A program made the position numbers and the translations under genes. Under the pieces are notes generated by a model, which saw only the letters and a program-made list of their open reading frames with translations, ran no database searches and was not told where the DNA came from. This document shows, in pieces, positions 33,801 to 42,079 of a DNA stretch of 64,000 nt. Position 1 is the first letter of the stretch, and every line of letters begins with the position of its first letter. Origin of the DNA: Pedobacter suwonensis (lineage in GTDB: Bacteria > Bacteroidota > Bacteroidia > Sphingobacteriales > Sphingobacteriaceae); the NCBI RefSeq assembly GCF_900111825.1, contig NZ_FOJM01000016.1, forward strand, positions 1-64,000, in the 5' to 3' direction.

Positions 33801-36800
33801 GAGAGAGGAGCTACTAAATGAACTTTATCATTTTGCCACTAACGGCCACGGCCTGGTAGTTGGAGTGCCGGGTATTGGTAAAAGCTACCTACTAAGAAGA
33901 CTTAAAGACCTCTTAGTTAAAAACGACATTCTATGTTTTATAGTCAAGATTGACAATGCATATGATAGCTCTGATGGTGCAATAGCAAATGAGTTGGGGA
34001 TCGATGGTAATTGGATTGAGGTATTAAATGAGGTCGAACTACGAAATAAATTTAAAGCAGTGCTGATTTTCGATGCCTTTGATGCCGCAAGAGATGAAAG
34101 TAAAAGACAGGGATTCCTCTCGCAGATAAAAAAAGCTAAATCGCATTTAAAGGAAAAATGGAATATTATTGTAAGTGCAAGAACATATGACGCTAAAAAA
34201 TCAACTGATTTAGTGAGGCTATTTAGCCCACATGAAGATGTAGGCGGATATTCCACAGTTAGAAAAATTTCAGTTATTGAGTTGCATGAAAATGAAATAC
34301 AAGAGGCATCAGCTTCTCCATTGCTATATAGCTTTTATTCTAAAAGTACGCCAGAGCTCAAGGAGATTTTACATATCCCCTTCTTCCTAAAAATTTTAGA
34401 GGTCATTCTAATGGAATACTCTGATGAAAGTATCGAAGAGATTAAAAGATACAAATCAGAAACCCAGCTTTTGGATTTTTTCTGGCAAAGAAAAATTGAT
34501 GAAACGGAATTTGCAATGCAAACTCAGAAGTTTCTATTATGGTTTACTAGAGAACTTGTTAAAGTTAAGACATTATCGATTTCTAAATCTGATTTACTGA
34601 AAACTGGGGATAGCGAAATGTTCGGAACGTTCGAACGATTGAGAAGTGAATTGATAATTGATGAGGTCTCATTCAAAAATGCGAGAATTGCCTATGCACA
34701 CAATATCTTTTTCGACTATGCCGTAAGCAGAATATGTATTGAGCATGACTATAATTCTCTGCTCACATTTATATACGAAGACAATTCCAGGGCATTTTTT
34801 CTGAGGCCGAGCTTTGTTTACTTTTTTACATCTGTATGGTATGAGAACAGAGAAGTTTTTTGGGGTCTATTCAAACAGCTTATTGGAAATGACCAGAAGG
34901 AGGTACAACTTTTTGTTCGTTTAATAATCAATAGCACGATTGCTTCACAGTTTAGTAGTGTAGAAGACTTGGATTATGTTTTGAAATTAAACGGGACTTC
35001 AAGTGGTGATGAAAGCATACGGAATATTTTGCAGTCAATTAGGTTCGTTAGAAAAAGTTCTTTGGAACAGGATGTCGAACTTTTACTCTTTTTATCAAAG
35101 AACCTACAGTTTGTTTATTTATTCGAATTTTCATTTTTATTAGACCGAGTTATCAACGACGGTAACAAAGTTTGGTTGGAAGCTGGGGGTGAAGCTTCAA
35201 GGAATTTGCTTTCATTCATTTTAATGAAACGAGCAAATGAAAACAAATCATTCTTAGATAGGATTGGATCTTTTCGAGGTGTGGAACTGGTTTCAAAAAC
35301 ATTTGCAACTAATCCGGAGGAATCTAAGCAAATTTTAAGAAGTATTTTTCCTTTAGTTGAGGAGCCGGGGTTTGATATCAATTACTTTACGAACCTTGCG
35401 GATGACATAAAATACTTTGTAAATGAAGATCCAGAATTTATTGGCGAAATCTATAAAGTTATATTCTCGCATAAAGAAACTAGTGACGAAAAAACCCAAA
35501 TGGGTGCCTCGGTCGTTATGAATTTTATAAGCAATCGAAGGCAGGATTTCGATATGTGCTATTTCCGATTGGAACAGTTTTACCCTGAGTTTTTAGCAGC
35601 ATCTCCGCTTTTGGCCATGATTACAGGAATTGAAATTGTAAATAAGCAAGTATATGAGAGGCGAGCACAACTTTATGCTAAAGGAAGTTTCAATTTCGAG
35701 TACGATGGAAAGATATCAACCTTTATACGAGATTTTTCTTCAATGTGGGGTGATCGGAGATTACAGGATAAGCCAGAAGAACTGGTTGAACATATAATCA
35801 AATACATTGAAGAACTATATAGTGCGGGCCACTTAGAACAAGCAGAAAATTTAGTAAAAATCTACATTGCTAATGCTCAAGTAGGATTTCTTTGGAAGCA
35901 GTTAATGGGCTTAGCAGTTCGTTTGCCATTAATGATGTTCGACATTATTTATCCATTGATAACGGTACCACAATTCCTTTCGTCTTCGGAAGTTTCCTAT
36001 GAGGTAAGAGCGTTTATCGAAAAGACAAGTTCTAAACTTGACCAGAGTCAAAGGGAAGAGTTAGAAAATGTAATTTTTTCCGCATATTCCGATGATGAGG
36101 ATTACGGAGTACAGGCAGCTTTATCAGCATTTGCTCCCGAATCCTTGTTGACTGATCGTGCCAAAAAATTTATGGCCGCACGAGAAACAATTGAAAATAG
36201 TAAGCCTTTCGAAACTTCTTTTTCTGTTACACCATATTCTACTGAAGAATGGTTGAAAGATAAAGGAGTTAATGTTGACAACCCTGCCGTCATTGAGATG
36301 ACAAAAACGATCAGTTACCTTGACGGCTTCACGCACCAGTTTCTAAATTCAACACCAAGTTATTCTGAATCCGAAGCCTACCTTAATTCAGCATTAGCGC
36401 TATGGTTAGATTTCGAGAAAAGTGAAGGCCTGAATGAAGATCTGAGATATACTCTACTAAACTCAATCACAAAAACGATTGCGATTATTTCAAGAAATCT
36501 ATCTGAAGTCCAAGTAGCCCATTTAGCGCAGATTAAAAAAATTATAGCTTTCGCATTCGGATTTGTGTCCAAATATGACCAGGATCAAACGGAAAAGTCA
36601 GCGGGTCAGGGCTATTCACCTACCCCAAGAATTGAAGCTGCGGAGTCTCTAGTTTATATCTATTTGAATGACGGTACACTTGAATTTTTAGATTTATATA
36701 AAAAAGCTATCACCGATGTTAGTTCGGTGGTACGTTATAATACAATAAAAACTCTTCCTCATCTTTTCAACAAATATTTTGAGACTTACAGAGAATTATT

Positions 36801-37725
36801 ATTCGAAAGATTGGAAAATGAAAAGGATTCATTTAACTATGCTGCTTTGCTTGCAGCTCTATATTTTAAAAATGGCAGAATAGCAGAAGACGGCTCTGAG
36901 GTGATTAGGTTGGCCAATTCACATAGCGGATTATTTGAACGTAGTGGGCCATTTGTAGATGCATATTCTGAAATACTATTGTGGTTTTTAAACTACCCCG
37001 AAGTACCTATTGCATACCAGACTTTGATGGATGGTTATCAGTACAAGGCATTTTGCAATTCAGTTATTTTTCACCTATTCAAGCAAATACATACATACGA
37101 ACCAGTAGAGGATTTTAAGGAAGATGCTTCGAAAGTTAAATTAAAATTAGGTGTGATTGATCACTACATACAAAAAGCTGGTGAAGATTTGAAAAGCGCA
37201 AAGACCTTTACGCCTCTTAGTCCAGAAGTCGAACAGGCTCTTAAAGTATTTGACGAAGTTGTTATGAGAATCTATTTTGCACTTTCTCGAAGCCAAACGA
37301 CAAGACATAATCAAGATTTGCCAGCTATCGAAGAAAATAGGAAGCACCTTTATTTTCTAACAAAGCCATTGATTGAAAAAATTCTTCATTACTCATCACA
37401 AACAACAGAAAATGGGATAATGCTTGCTCACACTGCACACTATTTGATGCAAACATTGAATTCGACCATTTCGTTTGATCCAAAGGCAATCCTTTCAATG
37501 GTTGCAGAAGTGACACGTTATTCAATGCAGGTTGGGTATACCTTTGACACCTATGCAATTCGTGAAATCGTATCACTTACAGAGAAGTTACTCGCAGATC
37601 ATAGAGATATATTAATGCAACAGGATTCCTTTCAGGATCTTGTGTCAATTTTGGAAATTCACGTAAGGTCGGGATGGGTAGATGCTTTGGAATTGCTCTG
37701 GAAATTGGATGAAGTATTTAAATAG
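33790..37725 (+). CDS. STAND NTPase sensor paired with the SIR2 protein (1311 aa)
   Basis: A large P-loop NTPase with Walker A GVPGIGKS (25-32) close to the N-terminus and Walker B VLIFDAFD (D95-D98). A sensor-1-like IIVSART and then about 1100 residues of helical, HEAT/TPR-like sequence follow. Because the P-loop begins at residue 25, the protein has no effector domain of its own; that role falls to the overlapping SIR2 gene. The arrangement is like an Avs5 or SIR2-STAND protein cut into two polypeptides. The long C-terminus would be the ligand sensor. The gene is AT-rich and lies alone in an att-bounded unit. Confidence 0.8.
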   Translation: MKIKREELLNELYHFATNGHGLVVGVPGIGKSYLLRRLKDLLVKNDILCFIVKIDNAYDSSDGAIANELGIDGNWIEVLNEVELRNKFKAVLIFDAFDAARDESKRQGFLSQIKKAKSHLKEKWNIIVSARTYDAKKSTDLVRLFSPHEDVGGYSTVRKISVIELHENEIQEASASPLLYSFYSKSTPELKEILHIPFFLKILEVILMEYSDESIEEIKRYKSETQLLDFFWQRKIDETEFAMQTQKFLLWFTRELVKVKTLSISKSDLLKTGDSEMFGTFERLRSELIIDEVSFKNARIAYAHNIFFDYAVSRICIEHDYNSLLTFIYEDNSRAFFLRPSFVYFFTSVWYENREVFWGLFKQLIGNDQKEVQLFVRLIINSTIASQFSSVEDLDYVLKLNGTSSGDESIRNILQSIRFVRKSSLEQDVELLLFLSKNLQFVYLFEFSFLLDRVINDGNKVWLEAGGEASRNLLSFILMKRANENKSFLDRIGSFRGVELVSKTFATNPEESKQILRSIFPLVEEPGFDINYFTNLADDIKYFVNEDPEFIGEIYKVIFSHKETSDEKTQMGASVVMNFISNRRQDFDMCYFRLEQFYPEFLAASPLLAMITGIEIVNKQVYERRAQLYAKGSFNFEYDGKISTFIRDFSSMWGDRRLQDKPEELVEHIIKYIEELYSAGHLEQAENLVKIYIANAQVGFLWKQLMGLAVRLPLMMFDIIYPLITVPQFLSSSEVSYEVRAFIEKTSSKLDQSQREELENVIFSAYSDDEDYGVQAALSAFAPESLLTDRAKKFMAARETIENSKPFETSFSVTPYSTEEWLKDKGVNVDNPAVIEMTKTISYLDGFTHQFLNSTPSYSESEAYLNSALALWLDFEKSEGLNEDLRYTLLNSITKTIAIISRNLSEVQVAHLAQIKKIIAFAFGFVSKYDQDQTEKSAGQGYSPTPRIEAAESLVYIYLNDGTLEFLDLYKKAITDVSSVVRYNTIKTLPHLFNKYFETYRELLFERLENEKDSFNYAALLAALYFKNGRIAEDGSEVIRLANSHSGLFERSGPFVDAYSEILLWFLNYPEVPIAYQTLMDGYQYKAFCNSVIFHLFKQIHTYEPVEDFKEDASKVKLKLGVIDHYIQKAGEDLKSAKTFTPLSPEVEQALKVFDEVVMRIYFALSRSQTTRHNQDLPAIEENRKHLYFLTKPLIEKILHYSSQTTENGIMLAHTAHYLMQTLNSTISFDPKAILSMVAEVTRYSMQVGYTFDTYAIREIVSLTEKLLADHRDILMQQDSFQDLVSILEIHVRSGWVDALELLWKLDEVFK

Positions 37726-37967
37726 ACGATGCTGGTTAAGAAATACATATTAGATGCTATGGCAAATTGTCGGCTAAAAGAACTTTCAGCATTAAAAGAT
37801 TGTTAAGTCAAAAATCGGCTTGACTAAGGTTAGTAAAGCTGGCATGACCATCACAAATATATTATGAGATAATATCACCTGCTATTCAGTTAGACGACAT
37901 TAGCCGCCAGACAGAATTTAACCAGTTTTGGTTAGAGTTTTAAGCCATCAAGAAATGTTAAAAGTGG

Positions 37968-38057
37968 TATCAAGGGTTTGATTGTACTCCCGTCCATTCC
38001 GCAAGAACACAAAATGCAACCTGCTAAATCATTGATTTTTAGCAGGTTGTTTTGTTT
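37968..38057 (+). repeat. att-like repeat, copy C
   Basis: This is the second 90-bp copy of the repeat at 32104-32193, differing at six positions, all in its first 40 bases. The core reads TATCAAGGGTTTGATTGTAC, so the T-loop consensus TTCGA is mutated here. The downstream half (from GCAAGAACAC to the T tail) is identical to copy B. Confidence 0.75.
38018..38048 (+). terminator. Terminator hairpin in att-like copy C
   Basis: The same perfect 11-bp stem AACCTGCTAAA/TTTAGCAGGTT and T-rich tail occur as in copy B. Confidence 0.75.
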
Positions 38058-38142
38058 GAAGCTTGCTTTTTTGTTGTTTTTGACTCCCGTGAAATCTGTA
38101 AAATATTGTTTTATAGTCTGTTACGAGTTTGAGTCCCGTTTA

Positions 38143-38313
38143 TTAGGCTTCATCTTTATACTCCTTATCTTGCTCATTAGCCTCTCGAATAGAAATATCG
38201 ACTATAATTTCGGCGATTAAATTCAGTAAAGCCAATTCTGTATCGCTAAATTCCTTCTCGTTGGCGGTTTCCGGATTTACTTCAATTGATCCCAACAATA
38301 GTGAAATAGGCAT
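38143..38313 (-). CDS. Small recombinase-linked protein, intact copy C (56 aa)
   Basis: A 56-residue protein, MPISLLLGSIEVNPETANEK at the start and then a helical core ELALLNLIAEIIVDISIREA. A purine-rich ribosome site (AAGAAGG) lies just before the ATG. It is a homologue of the protein upstream of the serine recombinase (3658-3846) and of the broken copy at 32277-32458. No recombinase gene follows; instead the tRNA-like fragment and att-like repeat C lie downstream. Its function is unknown. Conservation next to every att-like site argues for a part in integration, excision or element maintenance. Confidence 0.65.
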   Translation of the reverse strand: MPISLLLGSIEVNPETANEKEFSDTELALLNLIAEIIVDISIREANEQDKEYKDEA

Positions 38314-38325
38314 CACCTTCTTTTT

Positions 38326-38460
38326 TTAATCATCAGATCGAGGTGTGTAAATGTGTATGCCCGTAGAACCAGAGGTTTTTGTAAAGCTCGGAACGCCAAT
38401 ATTGTTAAGAATGGCTGTGGTTACTTGGGCGGCCTTAAATACCTGCTCCGAAAATTGGCC
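38326..38460 (-). pseudogene. Fragment of a LigD-type polymerase domain
   Basis: The minus frame reads GQFSEQVFKAAQVTTAILNN and then IGVPSFTKTSGSTGIHIYTP, after which it stops at 38326. KTSGSTGxHIYxP is a signature of the polymerase (primase-like) domain of bacterial DNA ligase D. Only about 43 codons remain; an in-frame stop lies just upstream of 38460, and the stop codon is 12 bases before the small ORF. It is a scrap of a non-homologous end-joining gene left by recombination, not a functional gene. Confidence 0.7.
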
Positions 38461-38669
38461 ACGCTAAACTCGTAATTTTAGGAATTGGATCAGCAAAATT
38501 AAGCGCTATTCTTTCCGCTTTGGAACTTGGAGAAGGGTGTTTAATGCTAAAGGGTTCTGCTGACTTCTTTTTTATCGTAGATAAATAATTTTTCTTTAAC
38601 TTTAATGAAACCGAAGTTAGCGTACAATTAATATTTACTTCCGCTTTTGATATCCAAACAACAATTCAA

Positions 38670-39584
38670 ATGAAAAGCACGCAAAAGATAATACCCCTAC
38701 TAATTCCCTTTATTTTCTCTTTTTTATATTCAAAAGCGCAGCAGCAAAAAATAATTGATGTACATATCCATTGCTATGATAGTAAACATTTTAGTTATCC
38801 TGCACCAGACATTGCCGGAGTTAAAAGTTCAAAACAAACAACTGAACATTTTAACGACACCTATGCAACTTTGCGCAGGGCAGGGGTCGTAAAAGCAGTA
38901 ATCAGCGGGTCTCCTTCGAGCGTAGCGCAATGGGTTAAAAACGATCCGTCTCATATGTTTATCCGCGGACTTGCAATAGACTCTCCTGGCGATTTCGACA
39001 TTGACACTGTCCGTTTTGAGCAAATGGTAAGAAAAAAAGAAGTAGAAGTGTTTGGCGAACTTGGCACTTATTATTCAGGTACCACTTTGGCTGACAGCGT
39101 GTGGCAACCCTACCTGCGCATCTGTGAAAAATATAATGTTCCCGTTGCCGTTCATGAAGGCGGCGGTCCACCAGAAACACCATATCACGGATCCCCTAAA
39201 GCTCGGCTCACCTTAGGTGACCCTTTCCTGATAGAAAGTGTGCTAGTAAAGTATCCTAAACTCCGGCTTTATATGATGCACTCTGGCGAGGTGTGGTATG
39301 AACATGCTGTGAGATTAATGCAGATGTATCCGAATCTTTACTCTGATTTAGGTGTACTCCTATGGGTTTCACCGCTCACCCAACATTACGCTGTCGAGTT
39401 TTTAAAGGTTGCAAAGGCGGACGGCAGCTTAAACAGGGTAATGTTTGGTACCGATCAAATGGTTTGGCCAGGAGCTATTGAAAAATCAATTCAATTTTTA
39501 AATAGCCTTGATTTTCTTACTAAAGAGGACAAGCAAAACATATTGTACAATAATGCTGCGAGGTTTTTACAATTAAAAAATTGA
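38670..39584 (+). CDS. Secreted amidohydrolase-family metal hydrolase (304 aa)
   Basis: A TIM-barrel hydrolase of the amidohydrolase_2 type. A signal peptide (MKSTQKIIPLLIPFIFSFLY, cleaved near SKA/QQQ) sends it to the periplasm. Metal ligands are IDVHIH near residues 29-34, VAVHEGGG, LYMMHSGE and the late Asp in VMFGTDQMVW. The substrate is unknown; relatives act on lactones and decarboxylated aromatic acids. It is the only full gene between att-like repeats C and D, so it appears to be cargo. No operon partner is present. Confidence 0.8.
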   Translation: MKSTQKIIPLLIPFIFSFLYSKAQQQKIIDVHIHCYDSKHFSYPAPDIAGVKSSKQTTEHFNDTYATLRRAGVVKAVISGSPSSVAQWVKNDPSHMFIRGLAIDSPGDFDIDTVRFEQMVRKKEVEVFGELGTYYSGTTLADSVWQPYLRICEKYNVPVAVHEGGGPPETPYHGSPKARLTLGDPFLIESVLVKYPKLRLYMMHSGEVWYEHAVRLMQMYPNLYSDLGVLLWVSPLTQHYAVEFLKVAKADGSLNRVMFGTDQMVWPGAIEKSIQFLNSLDFLTKEDKQNILYNNAARFLQLKN

Positions 39585-39737
39585 AAATCTTTAAGCATGA
39601 ATTTCTCGCTGCTTAATGTTCAAAGCGTCTTAAATATTATTTTACGATAAATAAATGAGCAGTTAATTATGGGCGACCAAATATAGTTCTGTGTTGGCAA
39701 AAATCAGATTTTCAGGTCATTTAAAAATGTCAATAAA

Positions 39738-39777
39738 GGTATCAAGGGTTCGATTGTACTCCCGCCCAGTCCGCTGA
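39738..39777 (+). repeat. att-like repeat, copy D (right end of island)
   Basis: GGTATCAAGGGTTCGATTGT resembles GGTATCGAGGGTTCGAAT of tRNA-Ser, and both sequences continue to TCCGCTGA followed by a terminator hairpin. Here the segment between is five bases longer than in the tRNA. Copies B and C share the first part but have a different terminator. I take this as the outermost att site of the island. Confidence 0.65.
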
Positions 39778-39778
39778 A

Positions 39779-39807
39779 AGGGGTGATTTTTTAAATCATC
39801 CCTTTTT
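39779..39807. terminator. Terminator after att-like copy D
   Basis: AGGGGTGATTT pairs with AAATCATCCCT (11 bp, one G-T) across a TTT loop, and a T-run follows on the + strand. It lies 13 bases beyond the stop of the Tet(X)-like gene on the other strand and may serve both directions. Confidence 0.7.
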
Positions 39808-39819
39808 ACCTTAATCACC

Positions 39820-40953
39820 TTAACGGATAAACTTTTCGAAAGTGAAATGGGGCTGATGCATTTCTATTTCGTTCCTTACTGATGCAAGTTGTGCCTCGTT
39901 GGCATAAATAAACATTTGTTTTTCATAATCATTAATAGCATCTGCTAAGTTTTCAAATTTTCCTTCAGTTAAGTTATCTGCTAAAATTAATGCATCCATT
40001 AGCCCGGTATTTACACCTTCGCCTGCAAAAGGCGGCATTAAATGCGCAGCATCTCCGATAAGCGTAATCGGCAAAGGACGGTCTTTTTTCCAGGGTTTAT
40101 CCAGTGATAATATTCTTGTCGGCAAGCCCCAGAAAGAAGAGGTTGAACGGAATAATTGTTTGTAATGTTCATTCCAGTCCATAAACCTCTCTAAAAGAAA
40201 CGTTCGGATACTGTCCTGATCCTGAAAGTTTAAACCATTATAATCATCACCCCAATTTTCAGGCTTTTTAAAAATCACACCATAGGTTAACGCACTCTTA
40301 TTATCGGGGTTTGTTACCAATAAATTTCCTTTGTAGGCAGCCATTAACCGGTTACCATTACATAGTCGGAAAAATTCAGGACAATTTATTTCAGGCTGAG
40401 GTACATCGCCTTGTATGATAAAAGTTCCGGTGTTTTCAGCGACTGTATCCGTAACATATTTCCTTATCTTAGACATTCCGCCATTGGCCACGATAACAAA
40501 ATCAGCAATTGCTAATGTTTCGTTTTCAAATCGCAAATGCCATTTTTCATCACGAATTTCAAGTTCTTTACATCTGCTGTCCCAGATCACCGTACCCTGT
40601 TTCAACGTGTTTAGCAGTACTTTTCTAAGGTCATTTCTGTTTATTTCAGGATTATCGTATTGATTTTCCGGTGTGACTTGTTTGGTCAATAATATTTTTC
40701 CTTTTTCATCTGTGATTGTCATCCCCATAGGCTTTGCCATAGCATAATAACTTTCCAGTAAACCAGCTTTTTTCATCACTTTCTGCCCTGAATCTTTGTG
40801 TAAATCGAGCGTACCGCCCCAGATTCTGGCTTGTGGATCTTTATCCCTTTCATAAACGCTTACATCTATGCCTTTTTGCTGTAATAATATCGCCATGGTC
40901 AGGCCGACCGGCCCTGCACCGATAATAGCCACTTTTTTTTCTTTTAGTATCAT
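39820..40953 (-). CDS. Tet(X)-like FAD-dependent monooxygenase
   Basis: A flavoprotein monooxygenase closely similar along its whole length to Tet(X), the enzyme that hydroxylates and inactivates tetracyclines. The start is MILKEKKVAIIGAGPVG at 40953 (377 residues; Tet(X) has 388). FAD motifs are GAGPVG, YERD and the late IGDAAHLMPPFAGEGVN. Residues matching Tet(X) Q192, R213 and M375 are present (IIQGD, GNRLMA, NEIEM), but the position of H234 is Thr (SALTYG instead of GALHFG). Substrate range may therefore differ. It is divergent from an AraC-type regulator gene. Resistance is inferred, not shown. Confidence 0.88.
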   Translation of the reverse strand: MILKEKKVAIIGAGPVGLTMAILLQQKGIDVSVYERDKDPQARIWGGTLDLHKDSGQKVMKKAGLLESYYAMAKPMGMTITDEKGKILLTKQVTPENQYDNPEINRNDLRKVLLNTLKQGTVIWDSRCKELEIRDEKWHLRFENETLAIADFVIVANGGMSKIRKYVTDTVAENTGTFIIQGDVPQPEINCPEFFRLCNGNRLMAAYKGNLLVTNPDNKSALTYGVIFKKPENWGDDYNGLNFQDQDSIRTFLLERFMDWNEHYKQLFRSTSSFWGLPTRILSLDKPWKKDRPLPITLIGDAAHLMPPFAGEGVNTGLMDALILADNLTEGKFENLADAINDYEKQMFIYANEAQLASVRNEIEMHQPHFTFEKFIR

Positions 40954-40970
40954 TGCCTTTAATTGATACC

Positions 40971-40978
40971 CAAAATTA
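40971..40978 (-). promoter_or_regulatory. -7 box of the Tet(X)-like gene
   Basis: On the minus strand the sequence reads TAATTTTG, an exact TAnnTTTG match 17 bases before the ATG at 40953. A convincing -33 TTTG is not seen, which would suit activator-dependent expression. Confidence 0.45.
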
Positions 40979-41037
40979 TTAGTCAATTTAAGTATAAAAT
41001 AGCTATATTAGACCTAAAAACAGTCGTAAAAGACTTT

Positions 41038-42000
41038 ATGGGAATTGACGATCTAACGGTTCCGCATGTGCTAAAAAGATTAGCCCGTCTATTGGGAACA
41101 AAATTAAAAAATACAAGATTAGAGATTCCACCGCAGTTTGGCAGTGGATACTGTATCGGATTTGTTTTTAATGAACACATCCGTATGCTTATTAGTAACT
41201 ATGAGCTCAATAAAGATGTAATTGTCCAAAATCCTGATATCAATGTTGCTAAAAAAACGATATTTTTCAAGTTTCAAAATATATTTCCCAGAGCAGAAAC
41301 GTCACCGCCCCTCAGGCATACGATACCTTCGGTATTAATAGGGACCAGTCGGATCAATACAGATGATGTGATTGCGATCCATTCCAATACTGCTACCATT
41401 ACTATAGAAGTTGATGCAGATTATCTGAACAGTTTGTTTACTGCCTCACAAGAATCATCGGTTTTGAAAGGCCTTTTGCAGAATGAACGTCCTCTTCTTT
41501 TTGAACAGATTATGCGGCCGTCTTTACAAAAAAATGTGGATGAAATCTTGTCTGAACCGGCCAATGAAACCTTTAAACCTTTCTTTTTAAGGGTAAAGGC
41601 CGAAGAACTGATTTGCAGGTTATTGATGGAACTGGAAAATCGCGGTGAAAAACAATTACTTGCCTTAAACATTCATGATTTACAAGCCATTTACCGCGTA
41701 AAACAGCAGATGCTTGAACATTTGGAAACGCCGCCAATAATTAAAGAACTCGCATTTGTTGCTCATATGAGTCCAACTAAACTGAAACGTTTATTCAGGC
41801 AAATTTTTGGCGACAGCATTTTCAATTATTATCAGAGATTTAGAATGCAGGAAGCCGCCTTTTTGCTAAGAACGGAGCAGCTATCTGTTTCAGCTGCTGG
41901 TTACCGGATGGGTTTCACAAACCTCAGCCATTTTTCAAGAATATTTAAAGCGCATATTGGCGTGAACCCAAAACATTATGCATTAAAGGGTTCAAACTAA
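41038..42000 (+). CDS. AraC-family transcriptional regulator
   Basis: This regulator has a C-terminal AraC helix-turn-helix pair over its last ~100 residues: IKELAFVAHMSPTKLKRLFR, then FRMQEAAFLLRTEQLSVSAA and GYRMGFTNLSHFSRIFK. The N-terminal ~220 residues would be the ligand-sensing part. The start is placed at ATG 41038 (MGIDDLTVPHVLKRL); an earlier TTG at 40963 would overlap the divergent Tet(X)-like gene and looks unlikely. The head-to-head arrangement suggests that it controls the monooxygenase gene. Confidence 0.85.
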   Translation: MGIDDLTVPHVLKRLARLLGTKLKNTRLEIPPQFGSGYCIGFVFNEHIRMLISNYELNKDVIVQNPDINVAKKTIFFKFQNIFPRAETSPPLRHTIPSVLIGTSRINTDDVIAIHSNTATITIEVDADYLNSLFTASQESSVLKGLLQNERPLLFEQIMRPSLQKNVDEILSEPANETFKPFFLRVKAEELICRLLMELENRGEKQLLALNIHDLQAIYRVKQQMLEHLETPPIIKELAFVAHMSPTKLKRLFRQIFGDSIFNYYQRFRMQEAAFLLRTEQLSVSAAGYRMGFTNLSHFSRIFKAHIGVNPKHYALKGSN

Positions 42001-42079
42001 ATGCATGCAACATATCATCTTCCGTTATGCTAAAAAATCTAACAGTCAGACAGGATAAAATTCTGTTTTTCGCCTCTGG

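Larger units (their letters stand above)
32104..39777. mobile_element. Two tandem cargo units bounded by tRNA-3'-like repeats
   Basis: Three related att-like repeats (from 32104, 37968 and 39738) divide this stretch into a SIR2/STAND unit and an amidohydrolase unit. Neither unit encodes a recombinase, but both start with the small recombinase-linked ORF or its remnant. I infer non-autonomous or decayed integrative units stacked next to the tRNA-Ser element. Direct proof of excision is lacking. Confidence 0.55.
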
